Source: an uncultured bacterium
GTDB lineage: Bacteria > Cyanobacteriota > Vampirovibrionia > Gastranaerophilales > Gastranaerophilaceae
Reading direction: 5' to 3'
DNA: 64,000 nt
Assembly (NCBI GenBank): GCA_902783835.1
Contig: CACZSN010000026.1
Coordinates: forward strand, 29,787-93,786
Part shown: positions 16,182 through 25,746 of the stretch, piece after piece
How positions within the stretch are numbered: the stretch's first letter is position 1
How the letters are laid out: each line of letters starts with the position of its first letter
Translations under genes and position numbers: made by a program
The notes under the pieces: generated by a model
The model's database searches: none
What the model saw: only the letters and a program-made list of their open reading frames with translations
What the model was told of the DNA's origin: nothing

Positions 16182-17168
16182 TTATTTTGCAGCTGCAGCT
16201 TGTTTATCAAGAATTGCCTGAATCCAATCTTGGTGGTTAAGATACCAATCGATTGTAATTTTGATACCTTCTTCGAACGTCAAAGACGGCTTCCAACCGA
16301 GTTCTGAGGTAATCTTATCGTTGCTGATAGCATATCTCCTGTCGTGACCGAGTCTGTCTTGAACATATTTAATAGAACTTTCATCTTTGCCCATAGCATC
16401 GAGGATAAGATGAGTAATTTCCATATTAGTTTTTTCGTTGTGACCGCCGATATTGTAAACTTCACCGACTTTACCTTTGTGAAGGACAACGTCGATTGCT
16501 TCGCAGTGATCATAAACGTATAACCAGTCACGAACATTCATTCCGTCTCCGTATACAGGAACTTTTTCACCTTTCAAAAGAAGTGAAATGAAGAACGGAA
16601 TCAATTTTTCAGGATATTGATAAGGGCCATAGTTGTTTGAACAACGAGTGTTCAATGTCGGCATTCCGTATGTTTCGTGGTATGCACGAACGAGCATATC
16701 AGCGCTTGCCTTTGATGCAGAATAAGGTGAATTTGGAGAAATCGGAGTTGTTTCATAGAAATAACCCGTTTTGCCCAATGAACCATAAACTTCATCAGTT
16801 GAAACTTGTAAATATCTGTCGATACCGGCATTTTTAGCATTTTGCAAAAGGTTCAATGTACCTTTAACGTTTGTATCGATAAAAATTTCAGGGCCTGTAA
16901 TTGAACGGTCAACGTGACTTTCTGCCGCAAAGTTAACGATAGTATCAACTTCAGGCATCAAATCTGCAACCAAATTTTTATCGCAAATATCACCGTGAAC
17001 GAACGTATAATTCGGGTTATCCTTTACGTCGTCAAGGTTTTCGATATTACCAGCATAAGTTAATGCGTCAAGGTTGATTACTTTGTAATCGGGATATTTA
17101 TTCAAAATATGTCTTACAAAACAATTCCCAATGAAACCAGCACCGCCTGTAACTAATATTCTTTTCAT
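16182..17168 (-). CDS. rfbB: dTDP-glucose 4,6-dehydratase
   Basis: The 328-residue SDR-type enzyme has the NAD-binding GGAGFIG (8-14), the catalytic TDE (124-126), and Y149-x3-K153. It forms dTDP-4-keto-6-deoxyglucose. It starts the rfbB-rfbC-rfbA run and follows the polytopic membrane gene by about 96 bases. It ends in an Ala-rich tail (QAAAAK). Confidence 0.95.
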   Translation of the reverse strand: MKRILVTGGAGFIGNCFVRHILNKYPDYKVINLDALTYAGNIENLDDVKDNPNYTFVHGDICDKNLVADLMPEVDTIVNFAAESHVDRSITGPEIFIDTNVKGTLNLLQNAKNAGIDRYLQVSTDEVYGSLGKTGYFYETTPISPNSPYSASKASADMLVRAYHETYGMPTLNTRCSNNYGPYQYPEKLIPFFISLLLKGEKVPVYGDGMNVRDWLYVYDHCEAIDVVLHKGKVGEVYNIGGHNEKTNMEITHLILDAMGKDESSIKYVQDRLGHDRRYAISNDKITSELGWKPSLTFEEGIKITIDWYLNHQDWIQAILDKQAAAAK

Positions 17169-17264
17169 TCTGTTTTTCCTTATTTTAAAAAATTGTGCTA
17201 ACCAAACACATTAGATATCAGTGCTTGAAAATATTTTATATCAGACAAATAGATTTCGCAAGAA

Positions 17265-18797
17265 TTAATAACGGTAATATTTTTGAAAATCCATTGTATC
17301 TATCTCTTTTTCAGATAACGAATATCCTGTTTTTTCTTTCAAAAAATCTATCAATTTTTTGTTACATTCATCAATATTTTCATTTTCTTTGCAAAAAACG
17401 ACCTGTTTATAATCCTCAAATTTTGCATTTCTATCATACAAATAAATAAAGTAAATCAAAGAATATTCAGGTACAAATTCTTTAAAATCGTTACAATTTA
17501 AAAATACCTTTTGATTTTTTTCATACAAATCGAAAACTCTTTCCAAAATAAAAATCCTCTTTTGGAAAAGTTTATTATGATTTACAACAGGTAAATCCAT
17601 CCAATTCAAATTATACAAACATAACATCGGGATAAAACAAAACAACACCGTAAAGGCTTTTATACTGTTATATTTAACGGAAGAAATCAACCATCCGCAC
17701 ATTGATAAGATGAGATTCAACAAATAAATTTTAGTCATCAAAATAATTCCCCAATGCCCTACCATTAGCATTGAACCGTAAATGCTGACAAATATAATCG
17801 CCAGCGGAAACAGCAAAACGGAAATTAAAACAGAACCTTCAAAAACAAACAACCTTTTTCTTTCATCATTTTTCGGAGAAAAAATCAAGGCTATAATTAT
17901 AAGTCCTGCCAAAACAAAAAATAGTAACCGATTAGCATAAATAAAATTTCTGTAATATTCCAAAAGATAATTGTTCAAAATTGCTGTAATATTTGCCCGT
18001 TCTATGATTGAAAAATAATTTTTATAAATCGGAAGGAAAAATGTTATCACACTTGAGAAAACAACAACTACGTATCCAAGCCAAAATTTTTTGTGGCTAA
18101 AATTTTTGTTAATGAAAATACAATGAAACAAATATCCCAAAAATAATGCGAAACAAATTACAAATCTTTGAAATTCAAAAGAAAGCATTACACATAAGAA
18201 AATAAAGGAAAATTCAAATAGAAATATCTTCGGCATGCTTGTGGGGGGGGGGGGTATATTAATCACTTTATCCATGGAATTTTTCACATAAAGTTTTTCG
18301 CACACGGATAAAAATACAACTGAAAAAACAGGCATAAAAATATATGCAAAAGACCAAACATCATCCGTAATTATCCAATCTGCCGATGAAGATATCATTA
18401 AAAATATAAAAATCGGAAAGGTTAAAAACATCCATAAAATTTTAAACTTTTGATTTTGAAAATATTTTGTAAAATTGTCCGCTATTGCATATTGCAAAAT
18501 ATACATTAAGAGAAAAATTATCAGGTAATAATAATCCGTATACCAAACTTGCGGATGAATGTGTAACATTTCCGGTATATATCTGCCGAAAAGACAGATA
18601 AACATTGATAAAATAATACTCGGATGGTCATTTTTCAAAAATGTTCCGAAAAAATCCGTTTCTCCCCACCAAAGACTCGACAAACTGTCCCCTTTTATGA
18701 CCAAGCCGTGAAATAAAGGTGAAAGTGTTGAGTAAATAAAAATTCCGCTCAATACAAAAAGCAACAAATTTAATAACCAATAGGAAAATTTTTTCAT
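17265..18797 (-). CDS. Polytopic membrane protein with C12 tract (candidate phase-variable glycan gene)
   Basis: The 510-residue protein has about 11-12 membrane segments and a soluble C-terminal stretch of about 90 residues. No motif names it. The plan (many segments, first loop with acidic residues, next to dTDP-sugar genes) would suit a GT-C glycosyltransferase or an O-antigen polymerase. In the loop after the fifth segment four consecutive Pro codons are all CCC, making a run of twelve C (plus-strand G, 18243-18254), which is extreme for this AT-rich DNA. The gene is in frame here. One C fewer or more leads to a stop within about 10-20 codons. Confidence 0.75.
   Translation of the reverse strand: MKKFSYWLLNLLLFVLSGIFIYSTLSPLFHGLVIKGDSLSSLWWGETDFFGTFLKNDHPSIILSMFICLFGRYIPEMLHIHPQVWYTDYYYLIIFLLMYILQYAIADNFTKYFQNQKFKILWMFLTFPIFIFLMISSSADWIITDDVWSFAYIFMPVFSVVFLSVCEKLYVKNSMDKVINIPPPPTSMPKIFLFEFSFIFLCVMLSFEFQRFVICFALFLGYLFHCIFINKNFSHKKFWLGYVVVVFSSVITFFLPIYKNYFSIIERANITAILNNYLLEYYRNFIYANRLLFFVLAGLIIIALIFSPKNDERKRLFVFEGSVLISVLLFPLAIIFVSIYGSMLMVGHWGIILMTKIYLLNLILSMCGWLISSVKYNSIKAFTVLFCFIPMLCLYNLNWMDLPVVNHNKLFQKRIFILERVFDLYEKNQKVFLNCNDFKEFVPEYSLIYFIYLYDRNAKFEDYKQVVFCKENENIDECNKKLIDFLKEKTGYSLSEKEIDTMDFQKYYRY
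18243..18254. repeat. Homopolymer G12 (C12 on coding strand)
   Basis: Twelve uninterrupted G on the plus strand, inside the coding region of the polytopic membrane gene. Such tracts slip during replication and switch genes on and off in many host-associated bacteria. Confidence 0.95.
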
Positions 18798-18818
18798 ATC
18801 AAAATGTTACCATAAAAT

Positions 18819-19499
18819 TTACTTTATCAAAAATAATAGTAAAGGTGCAAAAATCGCCGTAATAATTCCGACCAAAACCAAAGCCAACGTACTCATTACG
18901 ACCTGTTTTTCCCTACCTGTTTCAAGGCATTTTGATGTTGCGATAACGTGGCTTGCCGCACCCATTGAAAGTCCAATGGCAACATCGTTTTTGACCCTTA
19001 TAAACTTCAAAATTTTATGTCCTGTCAATGCCCCGAAAATCCCTGTCAAAGCAACAAAGCAAGCCGTTAACTCAGGAACACCGTGCAAACTTTTCGAAAT
19101 TTCAACCGCAATCGGTGCAGTAACTGATTTTGGCAACATAGAAAGAATTATTGCAGAATCCGTATGACACAATTTTCCTATTGCAAATGTCGTAACTAAT
19201 GCAAGTCCCATCGCAACAAAAAATGCAGTATAAATAATTCTCTTATTTTTAACAAGCATATTCAAATTTCGATACAACGGAAAACCAAGCGAAATCGTTG
19301 CGGGGATTAACAAAAACGTAAGCCACGAGGCAGTTTCGTTATAAGTTTTATAGTCAATATCAAAAATTTTCAAAATCAAAATCAAGCAAATCCCAGTAAC
19401 CAGCAAAGGCGGAAACGGCTTTATCAAAGGAAAATTTTTAAATCTTTCGCAAATTTTAAACAGAACAACAGTCGAAACAATGCCGAACGGATTAATCAT
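18819..19499 (-). CDS. lrgB: LrgB/CidB-family membrane protein
   Basis: The 226-residue protein is almost all membrane segments and carries the LrgB pattern PKSVTAPIAVEIS, GALTGHKILK, and a C-terminal GxxSHVIATSKCLE stretch. In Firmicutes LrgB acts with LrgA in control of murein hydrolase activity and pyruvate transport; plant plastid homologues move glycolate and glycerate. The role here is not readable. Its start overlaps lrgA. It is 21 bases upstream of the polytopic membrane gene. Confidence 0.85.
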   Translation of the reverse strand: MINPFGIVSTVVLFKICERFKNFPLIKPFPPLLVTGICLILILKIFDIDYKTYNETASWLTFLLIPATISLGFPLYRNLNMLVKNKRIIYTAFFVAMGLALVTTFAIGKLCHTDSAIILSMLPKSVTAPIAVEISKSLHGVPELTACFVALTGIFGALTGHKILKFIRVKNDVAIGLSMGAASHVIATSKCLETGREKQVVMSTLALVLVGIITAIFAPLLLFLIK

Positions 19500-19884
19500 C
19501 GTGATGACCTCTCATTCTGTGCAATCTGACCAATTTCACCCCATATTCGACGAACAAACCCGTTCCTACAATCGTCAACGTCGTTGAGAACAAAACAACA
19601 AGACAAATTGCAAGCAGATTTTCCGTCAAAACAGACTTATAAAGCACAATTCCGACAATAAAAGGCACAAAAAGAACGGGCATATTTTTAAGCATAAAAT
19701 CGACCGTGATTTTGACCCAATCTTCCTTGATAATCCCGACAGAAAGTCCCCACGCAAAAAGAACAAGTCCCAAAATCGCAGGCGGCAACTTAATTTCGGC
19801 CAATTTCAAAATAAAAAAACTGACATAATAAATCGCAAAAAGTATCGCCATTCCTGATAAAAATTTGAAAAACTTTCCAATCAT
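19492..19884 (-). CDS. lrgA: LrgA/CidA-family holin-like protein
   Basis: The 130-residue protein has four membrane segments and the LrgA features KLPPAILGLVLF and NMPVLFVPFIVGI. It is the small partner of LrgB and may form a holin-like or transport complex. The stop overlaps the lrgB start. It follows priA by about 36 bases. Confidence 0.85.
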   Translation of the reverse strand: MIGKFFKFLSGMAILFAIYYVSFFILKLAEIKLPPAILGLVLFAWGLSVGIIKEDWVKITVDFMLKNMPVLFVPFIVGIVLYKSVLTENLLAICLVVLFSTTLTIVGTGLFVEYGVKLVRLHRMRGHHDD

Positions 19885-19920
19885 AATTCAATTATATTAC
19901 GCACAAAAATCATGCGAAAA

Positions 19921-22395
19921 TTAAAGCAAATCAATCGGACTGACATCAATTTTCAACCGCAAATCGTTTGGAAGTTTAACTGTTTTATAAAACTTTGAAA
20001 GCAAAGCGTGACCTTGCTTTTCGGCAAAATTTTTAACCAAAATTTCATACCGATATTCATTGTTGACCTTTTCATATGCACAAGGTGCAACCGCCCCAAT
20101 AGAAAGTTTTTCAGCCATATTATATTTTTCGGCAATTTTATTGAGTTGAGAAGAAATTTCACTTATCGATTGAAAAACCCGACCCTCGTCAACTCCCGAC
20201 ACAATCAGCCGAATTACTTGCGAAAACGGTGGATATCCAAACTCCTTACGCATTTTTATTTCTTCATCATAAAATTTTTGATAATTTTGCTCCTTCGCCG
20301 ACTCTATTACAGAAAATTCAGGATTAAAAGTTTGGAAAACAACCGAACCGCCAAATTTTCCCCGACCCGCACGTCCCGCGACCTGCGTCAAAAGCTGAAA
20401 ACCTCTTTCGGACGAGCGAAAATCAGGAAAAACAAATGAACCGTCGGAATTTATTACCCCGACAAGCGTCACGTTCTCATTGTCCAAACCCTTTGCACTC
20501 ATTGACGTTCCAATCAAAATGTCAACATTTCCGTTTTCAAATTCATTCAACATCTCGGCATAGGCGTTTTTTCGGCTCATATTGTCCGAATCAAAACGGG
20601 CAATTTTTGCATAAGGAAAAAGCTTATGAGCAATTTCTTCAACTCTTTCCGTTCCCGTGCCGGAAAATTTAAACTCTGAAGAACCGCACGATGGGCAGTT
20701 TTCTGGCACTTCCGTTTGATAATCGCACCAATGACATCTGAAAGTATTGGATTTTTTATGAAAAACCAATGGTACGGAACAATGCGGACAAGTCAAAATT
20801 TTCCCGCAAGACGGACATTGAATTTTCGTCGAAAAGCCCAATCTGTTCATCAAAAGTATCGTTTGTTTACCATTTTCAAGATTTTCTTCAATTTTAGAAA
20901 TCAAATACTTCGAAAATTGTCTTTGACCTTTTGAAGAAAATTCCTGTTTCATATCAATAATTGACACGGGGGCAAGAGGAGCATTATTAAAACGTTCCTT
21001 TAATTCAATCAAATTACCGCTTTCAACTGCACGGAAATAACTGCAAACATCAGGAGTAGCAGACCCTTTTACAACGGTTGCATTATTGATTTTCGCCAAT
21101 TTTTCAGCAACCTCACAAGCATTGTAATAAGGCGGCGGAGCAGTCTGTTTATAAGAACTTTCGTGCTCTTCGTCAATAACAATCAAACCAATATTTTTCA
21201 AAGGAGCAAATACCGCAGACCTTGCACCCACAAGGATTTTGACCTTATTTTGCTTCATTCTTTGACGAATATCAAATTTTTCCCCATCAGAAATCGAACT
21301 GTGCCAAATTGCCACATTTTCAAGCCCAAACCGAAGTGCCGTTTTCTTCGTCAACATTGATGCAATCGCAATTTCAGGAGCAAGAAAAAGAACATTTTTG
21401 CCCTCATCAATAACTTTTTTCATCAATGCAAAATAAAGTTCAGTTTTTCCTGAAGCGGTAATACCATGTACCAAAATAGGTTCTGTTTGATGATTGTCAA
21501 TCTTTTCGGAAATTTTTTCATATGCGAATTTCTGTTCGTCAGACAAAATCGGAAATTCAGTCAATTTTTCGTTCGCGTAAATTCCGAGAGGATTGCGGTA
21601 TATATTTTTTTCAAAAATTTCAACCAAACCCTCTGCCTGAGCCTTTTTCAGGGTTAGCAAGGTCGTATGAGCAATTTTCAAAAATTCTGACAACAAAAAT
21701 TCATTTTCAACATCAAAATCCTTCAAAAACTTCAAAAAAGTCTTATTTTCTGTCGATTTTGATAAAATTTTGACATATTTTTGCGTTTTTTCGCTAATTT
21801 TCGGTTCATCTGAAATATTTTCAGACCTAACAAGTCCCAATGTTTTCAATTTTCGCATTGCACGAGAAAATTTTTCTCTTGAAAGTTGAACTTTTCTTTT
21901 CAGAGTCACATCAGATGTTGGCTCATCAAACTCAAGCGTATCAAGGATTTTTCGCTCATTTTCATTCAAATTTCCGTCACAATCCCGAACGATTTTTGTA
22001 ATTTTCGTTTTAAACTTTCCAAACAACTTTGATGCGGCTGCAACCTGAATGACGGAGTTTAAGTCGCAAACGTAGTATTTAGCCGTCCAAAGCAAAAGTT
22101 GCATATATTCAGGCGTAAAAGCAACATCGTCGTCTAAAACATCTAAAATCGGTTTAACCTTAAAATCTCCGTCCAAAGTATCTGAAAATCCAACGACGAA
22201 ACCATTTACGGCATTTTTAACACCAAAAGGCACGACAACCGGAGAACCATATTTAATTTTTTCTCTCAAATCGTCGGGGATTGAGTAACTGAAAGATTTT
22301 GTGCCCAATCCATTCACGTCAGCAATAACAAGGGCATATTTTTTCAATATGCCCTTATCATCAACATTTTCAACCTTTTGAGTTGCATCAGTCAT
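19921..22395 (-). CDS. priA: Primosomal protein N' (replication restart helicase)
   Basis: The 824-residue PriA has an N-terminal 3'-DNA-binding domain, a Walker A GITASGKT (Lys317), DEEH helicase motif (408-411), and the two-zinc cysteine cluster CPSCGKILTCPHC ... CHWC ... CPSCG. Helicase motifs V-VI appear as DILIGTSMSAKGLD and QVAGRAGRG. It restarts stalled replication forks. Length is normal to slightly long. It overlaps the PC4-like gene by one base (TAATG). Confidence 0.95.
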   Translation of the reverse strand: MTDATQKVENVDDKGILKKYALVIADVNGLGTKSFSYSIPDDLREKIKYGSPVVVPFGVKNAVNGFVVGFSDTLDGDFKVKPILDVLDDDVAFTPEYMQLLLWTAKYYVCDLNSVIQVAAASKLFGKFKTKITKIVRDCDGNLNENERKILDTLEFDEPTSDVTLKRKVQLSREKFSRAMRKLKTLGLVRSENISDEPKISEKTQKYVKILSKSTENKTFLKFLKDFDVENEFLLSEFLKIAHTTLLTLKKAQAEGLVEIFEKNIYRNPLGIYANEKLTEFPILSDEQKFAYEKISEKIDNHQTEPILVHGITASGKTELYFALMKKVIDEGKNVLFLAPEIAIASMLTKKTALRFGLENVAIWHSSISDGEKFDIRQRMKQNKVKILVGARSAVFAPLKNIGLIVIDEEHESSYKQTAPPPYYNACEVAEKLAKINNATVVKGSATPDVCSYFRAVESGNLIELKERFNNAPLAPVSIIDMKQEFSSKGQRQFSKYLISKIEENLENGKQTILLMNRLGFSTKIQCPSCGKILTCPHCSVPLVFHKKSNTFRCHWCDYQTEVPENCPSCGSSEFKFSGTGTERVEEIAHKLFPYAKIARFDSDNMSRKNAYAEMLNEFENGNVDILIGTSMSAKGLDNENVTLVGVINSDGSFVFPDFRSSERGFQLLTQVAGRAGRGKFGGSVVFQTFNPEFSVIESAKEQNYQKFYDEEIKMRKEFGYPPFSQVIRLIVSGVDEGRVFQSISEISSQLNKIAEKYNMAEKLSIGAVAPCAYEKVNNEYRYEILVKNFAEKQGHALLSKFYKTVKLPNDLRLKIDVSPIDLL

Positions 22396-22643
22396 TAAAC
22401 GTCTGCTTCCTCAGGTGTCAAAAGTTCTTCAATCGCAACGTCAACCGCATCTTTCAACGTCATAAGAGCGTCTGGTGCAAACGTAACGCCTTTCTTCGTC
22501 GGGAGCCAAGTTTGACCGTCATCAGTTGTATAAAAAATTCTCATGTTGAGATAACTTTTACCTCTGTAATGACTAATTGAGATTTGTAATTGTTCTGTTG
22601 CACTTCTTGCAATTGTTGCAAGGATTTTTGATTCATCTGCCAT
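22395..22643 (-). CDS. PC4/YdbC-like single-strand DNA-binding protein
   Basis: The 82-residue protein has the core of the transcriptional coactivator PC4 family: a strand-rich region ISHYRGKSYLNMRIFYTTDDG followed by WLPTKKGVTFAPDALMTLKDAVDVAIEEL. Bacterial members bind single-stranded DNA as dimers. It is translationally coupled to priA, which also works on single-stranded DNA at forks, so a shared role is plausible (inference). Confidence 0.75.
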   Translation of the reverse strand: MADESKILATIARSATEQLQISISHYRGKSYLNMRIFYTTDDGQTWLPTKKGVTFAPDALMTLKDAVDVAIEELLTPEEADV

Positions 22644-22657
22644 TTATGGTTTTCTCC

Positions 22658-24940
22658 TTATAATCCGATTGTTTCTGCATAATTAGGAATAACAAACGGA
22701 ACATTGTTTGCATCTTTGTCGGTAAATTCTTGATAAATTACCGCCGATTTTGCTTTTGCATTGTCATAATATGCTTTGTCGATGTATTTCAAGTAAGTAT
22801 CGTTCAAGTCGCCGGAATAGTTACCCAAAATCTTCGCAAAGTGCAAAATATTTGCCTTATCTGAACCAGCACCGTAAGCTTTAGTTTTTGCATCAGTACC
22901 AGAAGGTCTGATTTCGATATACTTATCGTCAAACAACAAATATGTGCCATCACCTACGAACAAAACGTCTTTGAGGTTTGAGAAATCGAGTTCGTCACCG
23001 AATGTCGAAACGAAGATTTCTCTTGCGTTATCAACCGTAATTTTGCCTTCACGTTTTGCCATTGCGATTGCAAGGTAGAACACATCGTTCTTCGTACGTT
23101 TTGCTTCGCCGTCTTTCTTTGCGGCAGTAAGTTTTGCGATATCAGGTTCTGATTCGTTATAGTATGCAATATCTTCACGAACGTCAAATTTGCCAACGAT
23201 TTTGTTATCATCAAACAATTTTACCAATGCTTCTGAGAGGAGCAATTTTTGTTCATTCATAGCACTAACCATTGCTGAACCGATGAGAATTGCTTCTGTT
23301 GCACTCTTTTCTCTCATTGCAATAGCCATTCTGCCTGCTTTTGAAACAACCGGTTGTTCCGCACCGATAATCATACCGCCTGATTCTTCACCTGCAAATA
23401 CAACCGCAGGATTTGCACCGAGATTTACATCATAACCAAATACATCAGTGATAACAACATCTTTGCCGTTATTTTCAGCAAGTTGTTTTTCAACTTTTTT
23501 CATAATGTTTGCAATTTCTTTGAAACCAACAGGAACGTTAACGACTTTTACACCGTTATTTTCAGCCCATTCGTCCCAAGATTTTGCAGATGCGGTTGTT
23601 TTGATGATAAATCTTGTGTGATTACCCCAAAGACCTGCGTCTTTCAATTGTTTTGCCCAAAAATCCATAATCAAAAGGAATGATTGGTTTGCAGTCAATA
23701 CTGACAAAATTCTTCCTTCATCAAGAGCAACATAGTCGATACCTGTTTGCTTCAATCTGTCTGCGTTTTCAGCCTTTTCGATTTGGCAAACCGTAAATCT
23801 GTCGTGGTCAGGGTCAGTGATGAAAACTGCCGTGCCGACAGGATATTTAGCCAATTTTTCTTTGTAATTCAAAGTTTCGATTACAGGGAAGAAAGGCTTG
23901 CCGTCTTTGTCTTTTGCAACAACTGTCGTATCGAGTGAATAATCGTAGAAACATTTGTTGCCTTTGCTATCGTGGTCAAATTTGCCGATTCCGTGGAAGA
24001 ACGGATCTTCTTCGGTGTTAAACCAATCGTAATGTTTTTCGATTTTCAAATCTTTCAACACTCTTGACAAAGTTCTATATGCAGAACCGCCGACGTTTTC
24101 TATGACAATTTTGTCGTTAAGTTTGTCGATTAATTTGATGTTATTGTCGTTTGCAACACCGCTCTTGAGGTATTCAACGTACAAATCAACACCGTCATCG
24201 TATTTTTGCAAGAATTTTTCGTTGATTAATTTATCGTCATTTGCGGCAATCGGAATGTCGTAGTAGCCTTTTTCTTCAACTTCTGCGAAGATTGCCTTAA
24301 TTTGGTTAACGAAAGCCATGGATTCTTCGGGAAGGTATTGGCTGCCTTGTGAATTCAAGTCTTTCGTAGCGTTTTTAACGCTGATACCGTGGCTTGATGT
24401 GATATATTCACCGCCGAGAAGGTCGAGTTTAAATGCCAAGAACGAAGCGAGCCAAATCGGCATAGATTGTCTGTCTTTTGTAGTAATAGTTTCAATGCCT
24501 TGTGCCGCTTGAACTCTTGCAATCATATCGAGGAAAAGTTCGGAATTGTATCGAACTTCACGACCGACCAATTTTAAAAGTTTTTTATTTTCGTAATTTT
24601 TCTTAGCAACGAGTGCTTTTGCGTGTGTTGCAAGGATAATACCGATAACGTTAATCGGGAATCTTGCATCATGCGGATACAAAATATTTTGCGGGCCTCT
24701 GATACCTGCTGTTGAAACAGCTGCTTCTTTTGCATAGTTAGCAAGCCAGTTCGACAAATTCAATCCTTCGGGATTTTTTTCAGCATCATAAGGTGCTAAA
24801 TGTTCTTTTTTAATTCTCAATGTGAACGCTTCTTTATTGTGAAAATCCGGTAATGTGCTGTGTTTAACATAATCCGGTGTATTTTTTTCAACCGAAGCAA
24901 AAAGTTCTTTTTCTGTTTCGCTATGTGCTTGTCTTGTCAT
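22658..24940 (-). CDS. Phosphoglucomutase/phosphomannomutase-family enzyme
   Basis: The 760-residue alpha-D-phosphohexomutase has all four site loops: STAGIRGP near the start, catalytic Ser183 in TSSHG (usually TASHN), metal loop DPDHDR (376-381, usually DPDGDR), sugar loop GEESGG, and phosphate loop EIRPSGTD. It interconverts hexose 1- and 6-phosphates, probably feeding rfbA with glucose 1-phosphate. It is longer than the usual 450-580 residues. The ATG at 24938-24940 has a GAGGGT site and a promoter just upstream. The frame stays open upstream to a TTG at 25105, encoding a signal-peptide-like stretch; see findings. Confidence 0.85.
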   Translation of the reverse strand: MTRQAHSETEKELFASVEKNTPDYVKHSTLPDFHNKEAFTLRIKKEHLAPYDAEKNPEGLNLSNWLANYAKEAAVSTAGIRGPQNILYPHDARFPINVIGIILATHAKALVAKKNYENKKLLKLVGREVRYNSELFLDMIARVQAAQGIETITTKDRQSMPIWLASFLAFKLDLLGGEYITSSHGISVKNATKDLNSQGSQYLPEESMAFVNQIKAIFAEVEEKGYYDIPIAANDDKLINEKFLQKYDDGVDLYVEYLKSGVANDNNIKLIDKLNDKIVIENVGGSAYRTLSRVLKDLKIEKHYDWFNTEEDPFFHGIGKFDHDSKGNKCFYDYSLDTTVVAKDKDGKPFFPVIETLNYKEKLAKYPVGTAVFITDPDHDRFTVCQIEKAENADRLKQTGIDYVALDEGRILSVLTANQSFLLIMDFWAKQLKDAGLWGNHTRFIIKTTASAKSWDEWAENNGVKVVNVPVGFKEIANIMKKVEKQLAENNGKDVVITDVFGYDVNLGANPAVVFAGEESGGMIIGAEQPVVSKAGRMAIAMREKSATEAILIGSAMVSAMNEQKLLLSEALVKLFDDNKIVGKFDVREDIAYYNESEPDIAKLTAAKKDGEAKRTKNDVFYLAIAMAKREGKITVDNAREIFVSTFGDELDFSNLKDVLFVGDGTYLLFDDKYIEIRPSGTDAKTKAYGAGSDKANILHFAKILGNYSGDLNDTYLKYIDKAYYDNAKAKSAVIYQEFTDKDANNVPFVIPNYAETIGL

Positions 24941-24967
24941 TTTACAACCCTCATTTCCTTTTCGGTA

Positions 24968-24995
24968 ATTATAACACATCTTATCTATATCACAA
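24968..24995 (-). promoter_or_regulatory. Promoter of the phosphoglucomutase operon
   Basis: On the minus strand TTGTGA (24990-24995) and a perfect TATAAT (24968-24973) are 16 bases apart, giving a leader of about 20 bases to the ATG at 24940. Confidence 0.6.
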
Positions 24996-25170
24996 ACAGG
25001 CTTCTGAACACAATTATCCGCACACAAACCTGATTGAGCTAAACAAGCAACCGTAAAGATTGCCGTTTTGATTATTTTTGAAAAATTTTTTGAAATTTTA
25101 ATCAATATTTTACCTTTTTAGATTTCAAAAGTACGTAATATTTTAAAATTGCCCTTTTTGTAAACTTTTA

Positions 25171-25746
25171 TTATTTTATTTTATCAAGCATTTCATTATA
25201 AACATTTACCGTTACAAAGCAAATCGGTAATTTTCTTTTTACAAGGCTTTCAATTGTCATCTCGAAAGACTTGAACATCGCCTTGTCTAAAGGGTTTTCC
25301 TCATCGAGATACTTCTCGATTTGTTCACGAAACTCAATTTCTCTTGTCCGATGTTCGATTTTGTCTGCGATGAAAATAATTTTTTCAAAATCACTCATCA
25401 TACATTTGCCAATCGTGTGAAGCCTTATGGCAGAAAGAATTTCAGGGTCTTCAACACCGTATTTTTCTTTTGCAATCCAAGCACTGACAGGAGCGTGAAT
25501 GGTTTTTTTGTTATCCTTTTCCGTTTCGTCGAGGTCGGGGGTATGTTCACGGGCAATTTTTTTTGAAAGTTCAAAGTCCATACATTTTGCACAATCGTGC
25601 AAAAGACCTGCAACATAAGCCTTTTCGGGGTCGCAGCCAAAACGTTTAGCCAACTCTTCCGCCATTTCCGCAACACCTATCGAATGTTCGTATCTTTCAG
25701 GGTTTAAGTCCTCTTTTAAGCATTTCAAAATTTCATCAATCGACAT
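25171..25746 (-). CDS. yqeK: HD-domain phosphohydrolase (YqeK, Ap4A hydrolase type)
   Basis: The 191-residue HD-domain protein has RYEHSIGVAEMAEELA with the first His, AGLLHDCAK with the HD pair, and later HAPVSAWIA and RLHTIG. These are the metal ligands of YqeK, a symmetrical diadenosine tetraphosphate hydrolase commonly encoded next to nadD. I chose the ATG at 25744-25746, which overlaps the end of nadD by 11 bases; an earlier start would overlap more. Confidence 0.85.
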   Translation of the reverse strand: MSIDEILKCLKEDLNPERYEHSIGVAEMAEELAKRFGCDPEKAYVAGLLHDCAKCMDFELSKKIAREHTPDLDETEKDNKKTIHAPVSAWIAKEKYGVEDPEILSAIRLHTIGKCMMSDFEKIIFIADKIEHRTREIEFREQIEKYLDEENPLDKAMFKSFEMTIESLVKRKLPICFVTVNVYNEMLDKIK

